Assembly (NCBI GenBank): GCA_002724505.1
Contig: PBOV01000149.1
Location: 1-22,764 of the forward strand
Direction: 5' to 3'
DNA: 22,764 nt
DNA from: Rhodospirillaceae bacterium
GTDB lineage: Bacteria; Pseudomonadota; Alphaproteobacteria; MPNO01; UBA2964
Under the pieces are notes generated by a model. The model was given only the letters and a program-made list of their open reading frames with translations. It was not told the origin of the DNA and made no database searches. Each line of letters starts with the position of its first letter. Within the stretch, counting starts at the first letter, position 1. The position numbers and the translations under genes are program-made. Shown piece after piece: positions 1 to 7,223 of this stretch.

Positions 1-140
1 TCCAGTGGCTATTCCGTAGATCTGGGCACGTTCCCACGCGTTACTAACCCGTCCGCCGCTCGCCCGAAGGCGCGCTCGACTTGCATGTGTTGGGCCTGCC
101 GCCAGCGTTCGTTCTGAGCCAGGATCAAACTCTCAAGTTT
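1..140 (-). rRNA. rrs: 16S ribosomal RNA, 5' end only (partial)
   Basis: Read on the minus strand, the segment begins with the universal 16S start (AGAGTTTGATCCTGGCTCAG lies at about 113-132) and continues through the V1 hairpin into the conserved GCGGACGGGT and AACGCGTGGG blocks before the window edge. Alignment by eye to the E. coli 5' end puts the mature start at about base 140. The short V1 loop and overall pattern resemble Alphaproteobacteria. Only about 140 of roughly 1,480 bases are present, so finer placement is not possible. The rest of the operon lies off the left edge. Confidence 0.97.
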
Positions 141-383
141 ACGGTTTCCTCTCAATCGCCGAAGCGATTTCAAGGCGTAATCTTAAGACCCGTCCAAGCT
201 ATAAGCATGCGTAACTAGTAGTTACTTACTTCTAGATGCGCATGCGAACTTGAACGTGATCGTACACCAACACGTCGCCGCCTGCGCATCCCTTCCATCA
301 TTCACATTTCAAATAGCTCAGTTTTTGACTACAATAACCGCAGGCAAAACCTGTCGCACCCTAGCCTCCTAGGGCAGCGAGGA
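141..383 (-). other. 16S rRNA precursor leader
   Basis: This is the transcribed leader between the rRNA promoter and mature 16S. On the minus strand it carries a boxA-like sequence (307-317) followed by a GAAGGGATGCGCAGGCGGCG block (about 276-295). That block resembles the GAAGGGAT...GCGG leader segment I recall from alphaproteobacterial rrn operons. Several short inverted repeats occur near 205-250, as expected for the 5' half of the RNase III processing stem, but the 3' partner is outside the window. No coding sequence is seen. Confidence 0.7.
307..317 (-). promoter_or_regulatory. boxA-like rRNA antitermination site
   Basis: The minus strand reads GCTATTTGAAA, matching 9 of 11 positions of a GCTCTTTGACA-type boxA. 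It lies in the 16S leader about 65-75 bases downstream of the expected transcription start, the normal place for NusB/NusE loading. The assignment is by pattern and position only. Confidence 0.55.
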
Positions 384-389
384 GCCGGG

Positions 390-418
390 GTTATACGGCT
401 AACCCCCCAACCTGTCAA
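390..418 (-). promoter_or_regulatory. Sigma-70 promoter of the rRNA operon
   Basis: On the minus strand a perfect -35 TTGACA (413-418) is separated by exactly 17 bases from a -10 TATAAC (390-395). The bases after the -10 are GC-rich (CCCCGGCTCC), the discriminator type linked to stringent control of rRNA promoters. Upstream of the -35 (about 421-480) the sequence is A/T-rich with A- and T-runs, like an UP element. The start site should fall near 382-384. Confidence 0.85.
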
Positions 419-420
419 AC

Positions 421-620
421 GCTTTTCGTAATAAAAATAACACAAAACGAAATTAAATTAGCGCTCTTATTTTTTTACCACAACTCTGTAAACCGCAGAG
501 ATCAGAAAACTAAGGTTCGCAGCAGCATACAGCCTATAAATTTACAGACCTTATTATTGTAGTGTTTAATAAAAAGAGAGTCATTCAAAAGAACGGGAGC
601 TCGGGATTTTTCCTCCTAAA
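421..620. other. AT-rich intergenic region, no gene seen
   Basis: This stretch lies between the rRNA promoter and the terminator of the EamA gene. The part next to the promoter is A/T-rich and may act as an UP element. A 5-bp inverted repeat (CTCTG/CAGAG near 484-500) has no T-run and no obvious role. No open frame with a ribosome site or family resemblance was found. Confidence 0.5.
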
Positions 621-650
621 TAAAAAAATTTAAGCACCGATGCCGTGCTA
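621..650 (-). terminator. Rho-independent terminator of the EamA gene
   Basis: On the minus strand, about 20 bases past the stop of the EamA gene, AGCAC (645-649) and GTGCT (633-637) form a 5-bp stem with a 7-base loop. TAAA and seven T residues (622-628) follow. The stem is short, so efficiency is uncertain, but position and T-run fit. It would insulate the EamA gene from the rRNA promoter, which fires in the same direction. Confidence 0.6.
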
Positions 651-670
651 TACCAAATGACAAAATTGTT

Positions 671-1555
671 TTAAGAAATTTTAGTTTCTTTTCTTGCCAT
701 CCAAGTAGTAGCTAAAATTATTACTGCGGCGCCAATCCATGTCCACATTTCTGTTTTCTGATTAAAGGCAAATAGGGCTATTAACGCTACTAGCGGAAGC
801 CTGAAAAATAAAATTGGAGATACAAGGCTTGCATCCGCAAGGCTAAAAGAGCGTGTTAAACAAAATTGAGCGCTTATTCCTGCTACCCCAAATAAGAGTA
901 AATAAGGCCAAGTCTCTAGTGGTATAGGTTCCCACCAAATTATAGCCGGTATTAAAGCAAAGGGAATCGTGAATACAAAATTATAGGTCATGATAATTTT
1001 TAATTGATCATACCTTGCAAGGTACCTAGCGTATGTGTCCGAGACCGCGTGTGTGGCAGCAGACGCAATTGCGAATAAAATTCCATAATTAATCTCCGTG
1101 AACCCGGGACGAACAATAATTAGGACACCCCCAAACCCAATAAGTGTCGCGAGAACCCGGTGCGCATAAATTTTTTCTCCCAGAAGCCAAACAGCACAAA
1201 ACATCGTAAAAATTGGAAGGGTAAATTGGAGTGCCACAGAGTCGGCGACATTAATGAGCATTAGCGAATAATAACCTGTACACATGCCTAAGAAGCCAAA
1301 AGCTGCTCTAGTTGCATGTTTTATTGGAACCGCTGTTTTAAGTTGTTTCATCCCCCCACTAAGTAAAACCGTTGGAACAAAAATTAACATGCCCAATACT
1401 TGTCTGAAGAGAACTGCCTGAAACACAGTCAGCCCATAATCTTGAAGAGTTTTGACCAGAGTTAACGAACACGAAAAGAATATCGTCGCTCCGCACATCC
1501 ACAAAATCCCGGGAATAGGGAAATGTCGATCTTCGGTGGGGCGAGAACTATTCAT
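671..1555 (-). CDS. EamA/DMT-family transporter
   Basis: This is a 294-residue inner-membrane protein of the drug/metabolite transporter superfamily (EamA, RhaT-like), which mostly exports metabolites or amino acids; the substrate cannot be told. The sequence shows about ten hydrophobic segments in two homologous halves of roughly 140 residues. A typical LGEK motif follows a transmembrane helix near residues 125-128, where the first half ends (GVLIIVRPG). The length is normal for the family (about 290-300). The ATG start is preceded by a weak AAAGGCG. It is divergent from the bicupin-eutA operon, with 207 bases between them, and has its own terminator before the rRNA promoter, so it is probably monocistronic. 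Confidence 0.9.
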   Translation of the reverse strand: MNSSRPTEDRHFPIPGILWMCGATIFFSCSLTLVKTLQDYGLTVFQAVLFRQVLGMLIFVPTVLLSGGMKQLKTAVPIKHATRAAFGFLGMCTGYYSLMLINVADSVALQFTLPIFTMFCAVWLLGEKIYAHRVLATLIGFGGVLIIVRPGFTEINYGILFAIASAATHAVSDTYARYLARYDQLKIIMTYNFVFTIPFALIPAIIWWEPIPLETWPYLLLFGVAGISAQFCLTRSFSLADASLVSPILFFRLPLVALIALFAFNQKTEMWTWIGAAVIILATTWMARKETKIS

Positions 1556-1681
1556 CGCCTTTATCCCGATGTCTAGCTCGCCAAATTATGAATTCGCGAA
1601 AGAAAGCGACATTTATTTTTTTCGTCATTTCTTCGACAAACAACTCAACTAACTCCGAGGTTAAATACAAAGGCCACTGAT

Positions 1682-1710
1682 TTGCGATAAAAGACAATAA
1701 AAGTTATTAT
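1682..1710 (+). promoter_or_regulatory. Candidate sigma-70 promoter of the bicupin-eutA operon
   Basis: TTGCGA (1682-1687) and TATTAT (1705-1710) are separated by 17 bases, 52 bases before the bicupin ATG, in the divergent region with the EamA gene. The -10 matches 5 of 6 consensus positions and the -35 matches 4 of 6. No operator palindrome was recognised next to it. Confidence 0.45.
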
Positions 1711-1762
1711 GCACCTCATCAGACACTACAAGTCACATAATTGATATAGAGAGATAAAATTA

Positions 1763-2983
1763 ATGGCACCACATGACGGCCCCGACGGACATACCCATGA
1801 GTGGGCGGCACCCACCGACAAGTTAACCCGAGCAGGTTTAGGCACCTTTAAGGCTCCTAAATCTCCCTATGATTTGTGGATGGAAGCTCAAGACATCCCG
1901 ATTTATCGAGATATTGGTGTTAGTAAAGTTCAAAACTTGCCGATGACTAAATGGGACCTAATGGGTGGCAACGCTTCCTTCATTCAGCTTTATGGTACAG
2001 AGGGTATGTGGGGATGCCATATAATTGAAGTCCCGGGCGCTGGCTCCCTCAATCCAGTTAAGCACATCTATGAACAGCAGTATTTCGTTGTTGAAGGTCG
2101 TGGCTCAACGGAAGTCTGGGAAGAGGGCCAAGAAGACAAGGTTCATGTCTTCGAGTGGCAGAAGGGGTCTTTATTTTCAGTACCGCTGAACGCGATGTAT
2201 AGAGTGGTCAACGCGTCATCAAGTCCCGCGCTTCTGCTCGGTGGTAATACCGCCCCAAATGTCATGAATATATATGAAAACCCAGACTTTATTTTTAACT
2301 GTCCATACCAATTCCGTGATCGTTTCGATCCAGATCGGGAAGATTATTACAAGCCTAGTGATGAAATTCTCGCTGACCCTATCCGTGGCTTGGCGATGAC
2401 GCAGACAAATATTGTTCCAGATATCGTGGATTGCGAACTGCCGCTTGATAATCGTCGATCGCCAGGATATCGCCGTATAGAACCACACATGACCGATAAC
2501 AATTTTTATCTGTGGATTGGTCAACACGAAACCGGCCGTTACTCCAAGGGCCATGCTCATGGCTCAGCCGCAGTCTTAATTTGCATAAAGGGTAAGGGCT
2601 ATACCTATACGTGGCCCGCGATACATGGCCAGACCCCCTGGAAAGATGGCAAAGAAGAATTCGTAATGAGGCAGGATTATGAGCCTGTTGGCATGGTCTC
2701 AGCCGCACCTATGAGTGGAGACTGGTACCACCAACATTTCGGTATTAGCGCTGGACCTCTTCGACTAACGGCCTGGTTCGGACCCCATCATCCGGGACGC
2801 AAAGTTAAACGCCCTGGTGAAAAAGCTCTCGACTTTGGCGCCATCGACGTCCGCGATGGCGGAACGGCAATTGGATACGATATGGAGGATCCATATTTAC
2901 GTAACGAGTTTGGGGAATACCTTAAAGAAGTCGGAGCCGAAACCCAAATGGAACCGGAACTCTATGAGAGCAAGGCTAATTAA
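1763..2983 (+). CDS. Bicupin protein encoded with EutA-like reactivase
   Basis: This 406-residue cytosolic protein (no signal peptide) has two cupin barrels, at about residues 80-165 and 245-345, like gentisate-dioxygenase-type bicupins. In the first barrel the metal motif is worn down: H101 is followed by I-Y-E instead of HxH, and the second-motif His is replaced by Y146 (PLNAMY). The second barrel keeps a plausible site: H264 and H266 (GHAHG) plus H323/H325 (WYHQHF), although the usual motif Glu is absent. The protein is clearly paralogous to the bicupin at 11971-13092, sharing PLNA-Y, TN-PD, GH-HG and HQHF landmarks. The gene ends 2 bases before the eutA-like GTG, so the two are probably translationally coupled. 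GAGAG lies upstream of the ATG. The reaction is unknown; a metal-dependent dioxygenase or isomerase is possible. Confidence 0.88.
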   Translation: MAPHDGPDGHTHEWAAPTDKLTRAGLGTFKAPKSPYDLWMEAQDIPIYRDIGVSKVQNLPMTKWDLMGGNASFIQLYGTEGMWGCHIIEVPGAGSLNPVKHIYEQQYFVVEGRGSTEVWEEGQEDKVHVFEWQKGSLFSVPLNAMYRVVNASSSPALLLGGNTAPNVMNIYENPDFIFNCPYQFRDRFDPDREDYYKPSDEILADPIRGLAMTQTNIVPDIVDCELPLDNRRSPGYRRIEPHMTDNNFYLWIGQHETGRYSKGHAHGSAAVLICIKGKGYTYTWPAIHGQTPWKDGKEEFVMRQDYEPVGMVSAAPMSGDWYHQHFGISAGPLRLTAWFGPHHPGRKVKRPGEKALDFGAIDVRDGGTAIGYDMEDPYLRNEFGEYLKEVGAETQMEPELYESKAN

Positions 2984-2985
2984 AC

Positions 2986-4476
2986 GTGGCCGACACCTCA
3001 GAAGGTGGACGGTTCTCCAGTAGTGACCGCCATATTGCAGATGAAGAAGAAATTGAACTAACTAGCGTGGGCGTTGATATCGGTTCATCAACGTCCCATT
3101 TAGTTTTTTCTCGCGTTTTAATGGAACGCGTTGGTGCGCGTTATATTGTCGCCCAGCGCGAAACCATCCACGAGCCACCGATCCAGCTTACGCCATATGC
3201 CAATGGCGACGATATTGACGCAATGGTCCTTGGCGAATTTATCGAAGCCAGCTTCAAGAGTGCTGGCATCGCGCGGTCAGACGTTGATACCGGGGCGTTA
3301 ATTTTAACGGGTGTTGCTGTACGCCGCCGGAATGCTCGTGCCATCGGTGATCTTTTTGCCGCCGAAGCTGGAAAATTTGTAGCTGTTAGCGCCGGCGATG
3401 GGCTAGAGGCAACTATGGCCGCGCATGGTTCTGGCGCAGTCAAAAGATCTTCCAAAAGCGATGGGCTAACGGTCAATGTTGATATAGGGGGCGGCACAAC
3501 AAAGATTGCCCATTGCCGTGCGGGCAAAGTCGAACGGGTGACAGCTGTAGATTGTGGCGCACGACTGATTGTTTTAGACGAAAGTGGCAGGATTATAAGG
3601 TTAGAACCTACCGGTAAGGCGCATGCAGATGATGTTGGTGTAACCCTAAAGATTGGCTCTCAACCCTCTCGCGATGAACTTGATAGAATTGCTGAAGTAA
3701 TGGCGACGCGGATTGTCGAAGCCACCGGACTATCTAAGCTATCTTCGAATACGGAAGGGATGCTTCTGCTACCCCCATTGCCAATGATTGATGGTATTGA
3801 CGCCCTGACGTTTTCTGGTGGTGTTTCGGAATTTGTATACGGAAATGTTGAGAGGGGGTTTGGTGATCTTGGACCACAACTTGCAAAACATGCTCGCGAT
3901 AAATTTAAAGCGACGGGTGCCTCGATTGAACAGCCCGTCGCCACCATACGCGCCACTGTCGTGGGCGCCTCGCAGTATACCGTTCAGCTTTCCGGCACAA
4001 CGATTTACATTGAACCCCGTGATACCGTGCCGTTGAAGAACGTCCCAGTTATCGTCCCCGAATTCGACTTTACCAAACCCTCAATCAACGAAAACCAAAT
4101 CAAAAATGCAATTGAAATAGCGTTAACACGACTTGACCTTGTCGATAATGAAACTCCAGTTGCTCTTGGTTTTCGTTGGAAAGGGTCTGCCAGTTTCTCC
4201 CGGCTTAACCAATTTGGTGAAGGCTTAAAAGCTGCTCTTTTCGCACAATTAGTAAACAACCAACCCCTAATCCTTATTAGTGATGGCGATATCGGTGGAC
4301 TAGTCGGCATTCATCTTAGAGAGGAAATGAATATAGAAACTCCTGTGATTTCTATAGATGGGATTACGCTGAACGAATTTGACTATATCGATATCGGCGA
4401 GATCATCCCCTCCTCCGGCGCGGTCCCAGTCGTCATCAAGTCATTAGTGTTCCCATCTTCGACGACTATGAGATAG
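2986..4476 (+). CDS. eutA: EutA-like ethanolamine ammonia-lyase reactivase
   Basis: This 496-residue ATPase-fold protein belongs to the EutA family. EutA uses ATP to swap damaged cobalamin for fresh adenosylcobalamin in ethanolamine ammonia-lyase (EutBC). Seen here are a phosphate-binding loop GVDIGSSTSHLVFS (about 29-42), a second loop VNVDIGGGTTK (163-173), the GSGA stretch (148-151), and FSGGVSEF (276-283), all as in EutA. Enteric EutA is about 467 residues, so the length is normal with a slightly long acidic N-terminus. The start is GTG, 2 bases after the bicupin stop, with AAGG about 10 bases upstream. No eutB or eutC is in the window; either the lyase is elsewhere or this protein serves another partner. 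Family assignment is firm, the role is open. Confidence 0.9.
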   Translation: MADTSEGGRFSSSDRHIADEEEIELTSVGVDIGSSTSHLVFSRVLMERVGARYIVAQRETIHEPPIQLTPYANGDDIDAMVLGEFIEASFKSAGIARSDVDTGALILTGVAVRRRNARAIGDLFAAEAGKFVAVSAGDGLEATMAAHGSGAVKRSSKSDGLTVNVDIGGGTTKIAHCRAGKVERVTAVDCGARLIVLDESGRIIRLEPTGKAHADDVGVTLKIGSQPSRDELDRIAEVMATRIVEATGLSKLSSNTEGMLLLPPLPMIDGIDALTFSGGVSEFVYGNVERGFGDLGPQLAKHARDKFKATGASIEQPVATIRATVVGASQYTVQLSGTTIYIEPRDTVPLKNVPVIVPEFDFTKPSINENQIKNAIEIALTRLDLVDNETPVALGFRWKGSASFSRLNQFGEGLKAALFAQLVNNQPLILISDGDIGGLVGIHLREEMNIETPVISIDGITLNEFDYIDIGEIIPSSGAVPVVIKSLVFPSSTTMR

Positions 4477-4509
4477 CAAACAAACGGTTAGCAAAGAAGT
4501 CCATCTGTG

Positions 4510-4538
4510 TTGGCATTGCGGTAAAGCATCGTTAAGGT
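4510..4538 (+). promoter_or_regulatory. Candidate promoter of the Bug receptor gene
   Basis: TTGGCA (4510-4515) and TAAGGT (4533-4538) are 17 bases apart in the 105-base gap before the receptor gene. The -35 matches 5 of 6 consensus positions and the -10 is weak. A separate promoter is plausible because the gap after eutA is much larger than within the operon, but read-through from the operon cannot be excluded. Confidence 0.35.
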
Positions 4539-4581
4539 CTGATCATTCGGTTAAAAATTAAATTAATTTCGGGGAGATTTT

Positions 4582-5889
4582 ATGTTTAAATCTAAATTGA
4601 CAACATCATTATCTATTTGTTTGGCAATTGGTGTAGGTGCTATTTCTGCATCAGCTAACGAGGTCGCTGAGTTTTACAAGGGAAAGAGAGTAACGATGCT
4701 CGTTGGGTCTGGTCCCGGTGGCGGGTACGACACTTATGCCCGACTAGTTAGTCGCCATATGGGTCGACATATTCCCGGCAACCCAACTTTTATCACTATG
4801 AATAAAACCGGCGCAGGTTCGATAATTGCGACCAATTTCATGGTAAACATTGCGCCTAAAGACGGTACGATTGTGGGTGGAGTTCAAAGATCAATCGCCT
4901 TAGTCCAGCTTTTAGGAACACCTGGTGTTAAATTCAAATCCGCCGAGCTTAACTGGCTTGGTAGTTTGGCAAAGGAAGCTGGCGTCTGCGGATTAGCAAC
5001 ACGTGCTGCAACCTCATTTGATTCTGTGTTTAAAAAACAATTCACTATGGGGGGTGCTGGACAAAATTCTACGGAGTGGTGGCCCGCACTTTTCCGCAAT
5101 CTCATGGCGGCAAAGTTCAAGCTAATTAGAGGGTACCCAGGCACACCGCAAATTCATATGGCCATCGAAAAAGGCGAACTTGATGGTGTTTGTCAATCTT
5201 GGGCTTCTTTTGAAAAAATCGGGAAAAAGATGCTAAAGGACGGAACAATGAAGCCGTTAGTGCAGGTATCTCTCCACCCTGACCCTGCAATGACAAAGTT
5301 AGGAGTTCCGAGACTACAGGAGTTTATTACTAAGGATAATCTAGCCAAAGGTCAGAATTTAGAAGACGTTAAATTATTCTTCAAACTGACCGTGGTACCA
5401 CCCCTAATGGGAAGGCCTTTCGCCATGGCACCAGGCATACCAAAAGCGCGCGCTGATGCTATGAAAAAAGCATTTATTGATATGTCGAAGGACCCAAAAT
5501 TTCTTGCTGACGCAAAACGTCTAAAACGCGATATCGAGGTGGTTACTGGAGACGAAATTCAGGAAATTATAGCTGAATTAGCGAAGACGCCTAAGGCAAA
5601 ACTAGCCGCTCTAAAAGGTCACTTTAAGTTCAAAGGACCTGTTGAAAAAATTGTATTAAAAATTATCGTCGACGAGGGAAAAGTTATTAAGACAAAACGT
5701 GGAGGTCGTCGAATTACAATAAAAACTACAGGTAAGGGTAAAAAACGAACTGCAAAGGTCTCCGGTAAAAAAACCAAAGTTACAATCAATGGAAAGAAAG
5801 CAAAACGTAAGGCAATTAAGGTTGGCATGAATTGTGCCTTCCATTATTACGGTAACAAGACTAGAGCTAAGAAAATCATCTGTAATTAA
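4582..5889 (+). CDS. TctC/Bug periplasmic receptor with basic C-terminal domain
   Basis: This is a substrate-binding protein of the tripartite tricarboxylate transporter (TTT) type. A signal peptide spans residues 1-25 (cleavage after SASA), then comes the Bug fold with GSGPGGGYDTYAR and the TGAGS loop near the N-terminus and a PGIPKARADAM helix near residue 290. Bug proteins are usually about 320-330 residues. Here 88 extra residues (about 348-435) follow, roughly one third Lys/Arg, with alternating beta-like stretches and two Cys (418 and 434) that could pair in the periplasm. No TctA/TctB membrane genes are present, which is common for these receptors. The ATG has a strong GGGGAG ribosome site. 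A hairpin terminator follows closely. The ligand is unknown; the position suggests uptake of a substrate for the bicupin-eutA or DapA-like genes. Confidence 0.88.
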   Translation: MFKSKLTTSLSICLAIGVGAISASANEVAEFYKGKRVTMLVGSGPGGGYDTYARLVSRHMGRHIPGNPTFITMNKTGAGSIIATNFMVNIAPKDGTIVGGVQRSIALVQLLGTPGVKFKSAELNWLGSLAKEAGVCGLATRAATSFDSVFKKQFTMGGAGQNSTEWWPALFRNLMAAKFKLIRGYPGTPQIHMAIEKGELDGVCQSWASFEKIGKKMLKDGTMKPLVQVSLHPDPAMTKLGVPRLQEFITKDNLAKGQNLEDVKLFFKLTVVPPLMGRPFAMAPGIPKARADAMKKAFIDMSKDPKFLADAKRLKRDIEVVTGDEIQEIIAELAKTPKAKLAALKGHFKFKGPVEKIVLKIIVDEGKVIKTKRGGRRITIKTTGKGKKRTAKVSGKKTKVTINGKKAKRKAIKVGMNCAFHYYGNKTRAKKIICN

Positions 5890-5910
5890 TTAACTATAAG
5901 CTCAATAAGG

Positions 5911-5941
5911 CCCTCGGGGTACAAACCCGGGGGATCTTTTT
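5911..5941 (+). terminator. Rho-independent terminator after the Bug receptor gene
   Basis: CCCTCGGG (5911-5918) pairs with CCCGGGGG (5926-5933; one G-U pair) in an 8-bp GC-rich stem with a short loop. TCTTTTT follows at 5935-5941. It lies 22 bases after the stop codon and ends the bicupin-eutA-receptor region. Confidence 0.85.
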
Positions 5942-6104
5942 GGGCTAAACTTGGTAATCTAAATCTCTTAACGGCATTAAATTAATGACCCACTCACTAT
6001 TTTGTTCAAGATGTCTTGGCCTACACAGCACCCTAGTTTATTAAAATTCCAACCTGGATTTCGTACGACTTAGTTCATGGACAATTTACTGCAGGAGTAC
6101 TTCA

Positions 6105-7067
6105 ATGCCGCGCTTTAAAGATTTTATGCCCGCTGGGGTAATTCCCGCAACTTTACTGGCATTCAACCAAGACTTTTCTATAGATGAGCCTTCTACACGT
6201 GCACATCTCAGGCATGTTGGAAATGTATCTGGGATCAGCGCAATTACTGTTAATGGGCATGCCTCAGAGGTCCACGCTTGTGAACAAAAAGAGCAGCGAC
6301 GTATTCTAGATATCTCGCTTGATGAAGTTGGCGACAAATTGCCTCTGATAAACGGTGTATGGGCTGATGGGAGCCATCAAGCCGCACAAATAGCTAAATG
6401 GTCTGAAGCTGCAGGTGCTTCATGCTTACTAGTGTTCCCACCACAACCAATAATGATGATGCAAGGTCAGATGAAAGCGGAAATGGGACTCACCCATTTT
6501 GAGACTATTGCTGAAGCTACCGACCTACCCATTATCGCATTCCAATATCCGTTAGAGCAGGGTTATCGCATGGAAACATTGCACCGGATGATCGAAAAAA
6601 TTCCAAACCTTGTCGCTATTAAGGATTGGAATATGGGTCAGATTCATGAACAGCATGTGCGCGAGCTACAGTCCTCAGTTCGGCCGTTCAACGTTTTGAC
6701 GACCAACAGCGCTTGGCTCATGAGTTCTTTAACCATGGGAGCCAGGGGATTACTGTCAGGTTCCGGCAGTGTCATAGCTGATTTACAGGTGGCTCTATTT
6801 AATGCCATACAAAAAGGCGATCTCAAACAGGCCCAAAAACTTAACGATAGGATTTACCCAACCGCAAAATGCTTTTACGGGCCTCCTGCAACGGATATGC
6901 ATAACCGTATGAAAGAAGCACTTGTGATGTTAGGACGAATGCCTAGTGCGTTAGTTCGACCGCCATTGGTTAAACTAACCGAGGCAGAACTCAAAGACGT
7001 GCGTCAAGCCATCGACGATGCAGGTCTTTCTTATGAAGGCGCAGCTTCCCTGCGGCACGCCGCGTAA
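6105..7067 (+). CDS. DapA/NAL-superfamily aldolase or lyase, non-canonical
   Basis: This 320-residue (alpha/beta)8 protein is in the dihydrodipicolinate synthase / N-acetylneuraminate lyase family, whose members make or break C-C bonds of 2-keto acids through a Schiff base. The Schiff-base lysine is K173 in NLVAIKDW. Two signature sites differ from true DapA: the GTTGE loop reads NGHASE (50-55), and the catalytic Tyr three residues before the conserved Pro is F146, with a Tyr (Y148) directly before P149 (AFQYP). It is therefore unlikely to be the lysine-biosynthesis enzyme. The ATG has AGGAG at 6093-6097. It stands alone between a terminator and the repeat-protein gene. Related enzymes often sit near TTT receptors in catabolic loci; the substrate is unknown. 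Confidence 0.85.
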   Translation: MPRFKDFMPAGVIPATLLAFNQDFSIDEPSTRAHLRHVGNVSGISAITVNGHASEVHACEQKEQRRILDISLDEVGDKLPLINGVWADGSHQAAQIAKWSEAAGASCLLVFPPQPIMMMQGQMKAEMGLTHFETIAEATDLPIIAFQYPLEQGYRMETLHRMIEKIPNLVAIKDWNMGQIHEQHVRELQSSVRPFNVLTTNSAWLMSSLTMGARGLLSGSGSVIADLQVALFNAIQKGDLKQAQKLNDRIYPTAKCFYGPPATDMHNRMKEALVMLGRMPSALVRPPLVKLTEAELKDVRQAIDDAGLSYEGAASLRHAA

Positions 7068-7223
7068 GTAAGTATTTAATCCATTGGTTTAAATTTTAGG
7101 TCATCGTCAACAGTCACTTTAAACCCCAGGCGATTTGTTGGGGTTGCGCTGACCACAATATCGAAAACTCATTTTCCAAAATTGAACAAACAATGACTTT
7201 CAAAAACCGCTAATTATCGAGCG

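Noticed and set aside
484..500. CTCTG/CAGAG hairpin between the rRNA promoter and the EamA gene
   Set aside because: Five base pairs without a T-run can arise by chance, and no gene end needs it.
7122..7145. Inverted repeat AACCCCA/TGGGGTT after the DapA-like gene
   Set aside because: The 7-bp stem has a 10-base loop and no T-run on either strand, so a terminator is not supported.
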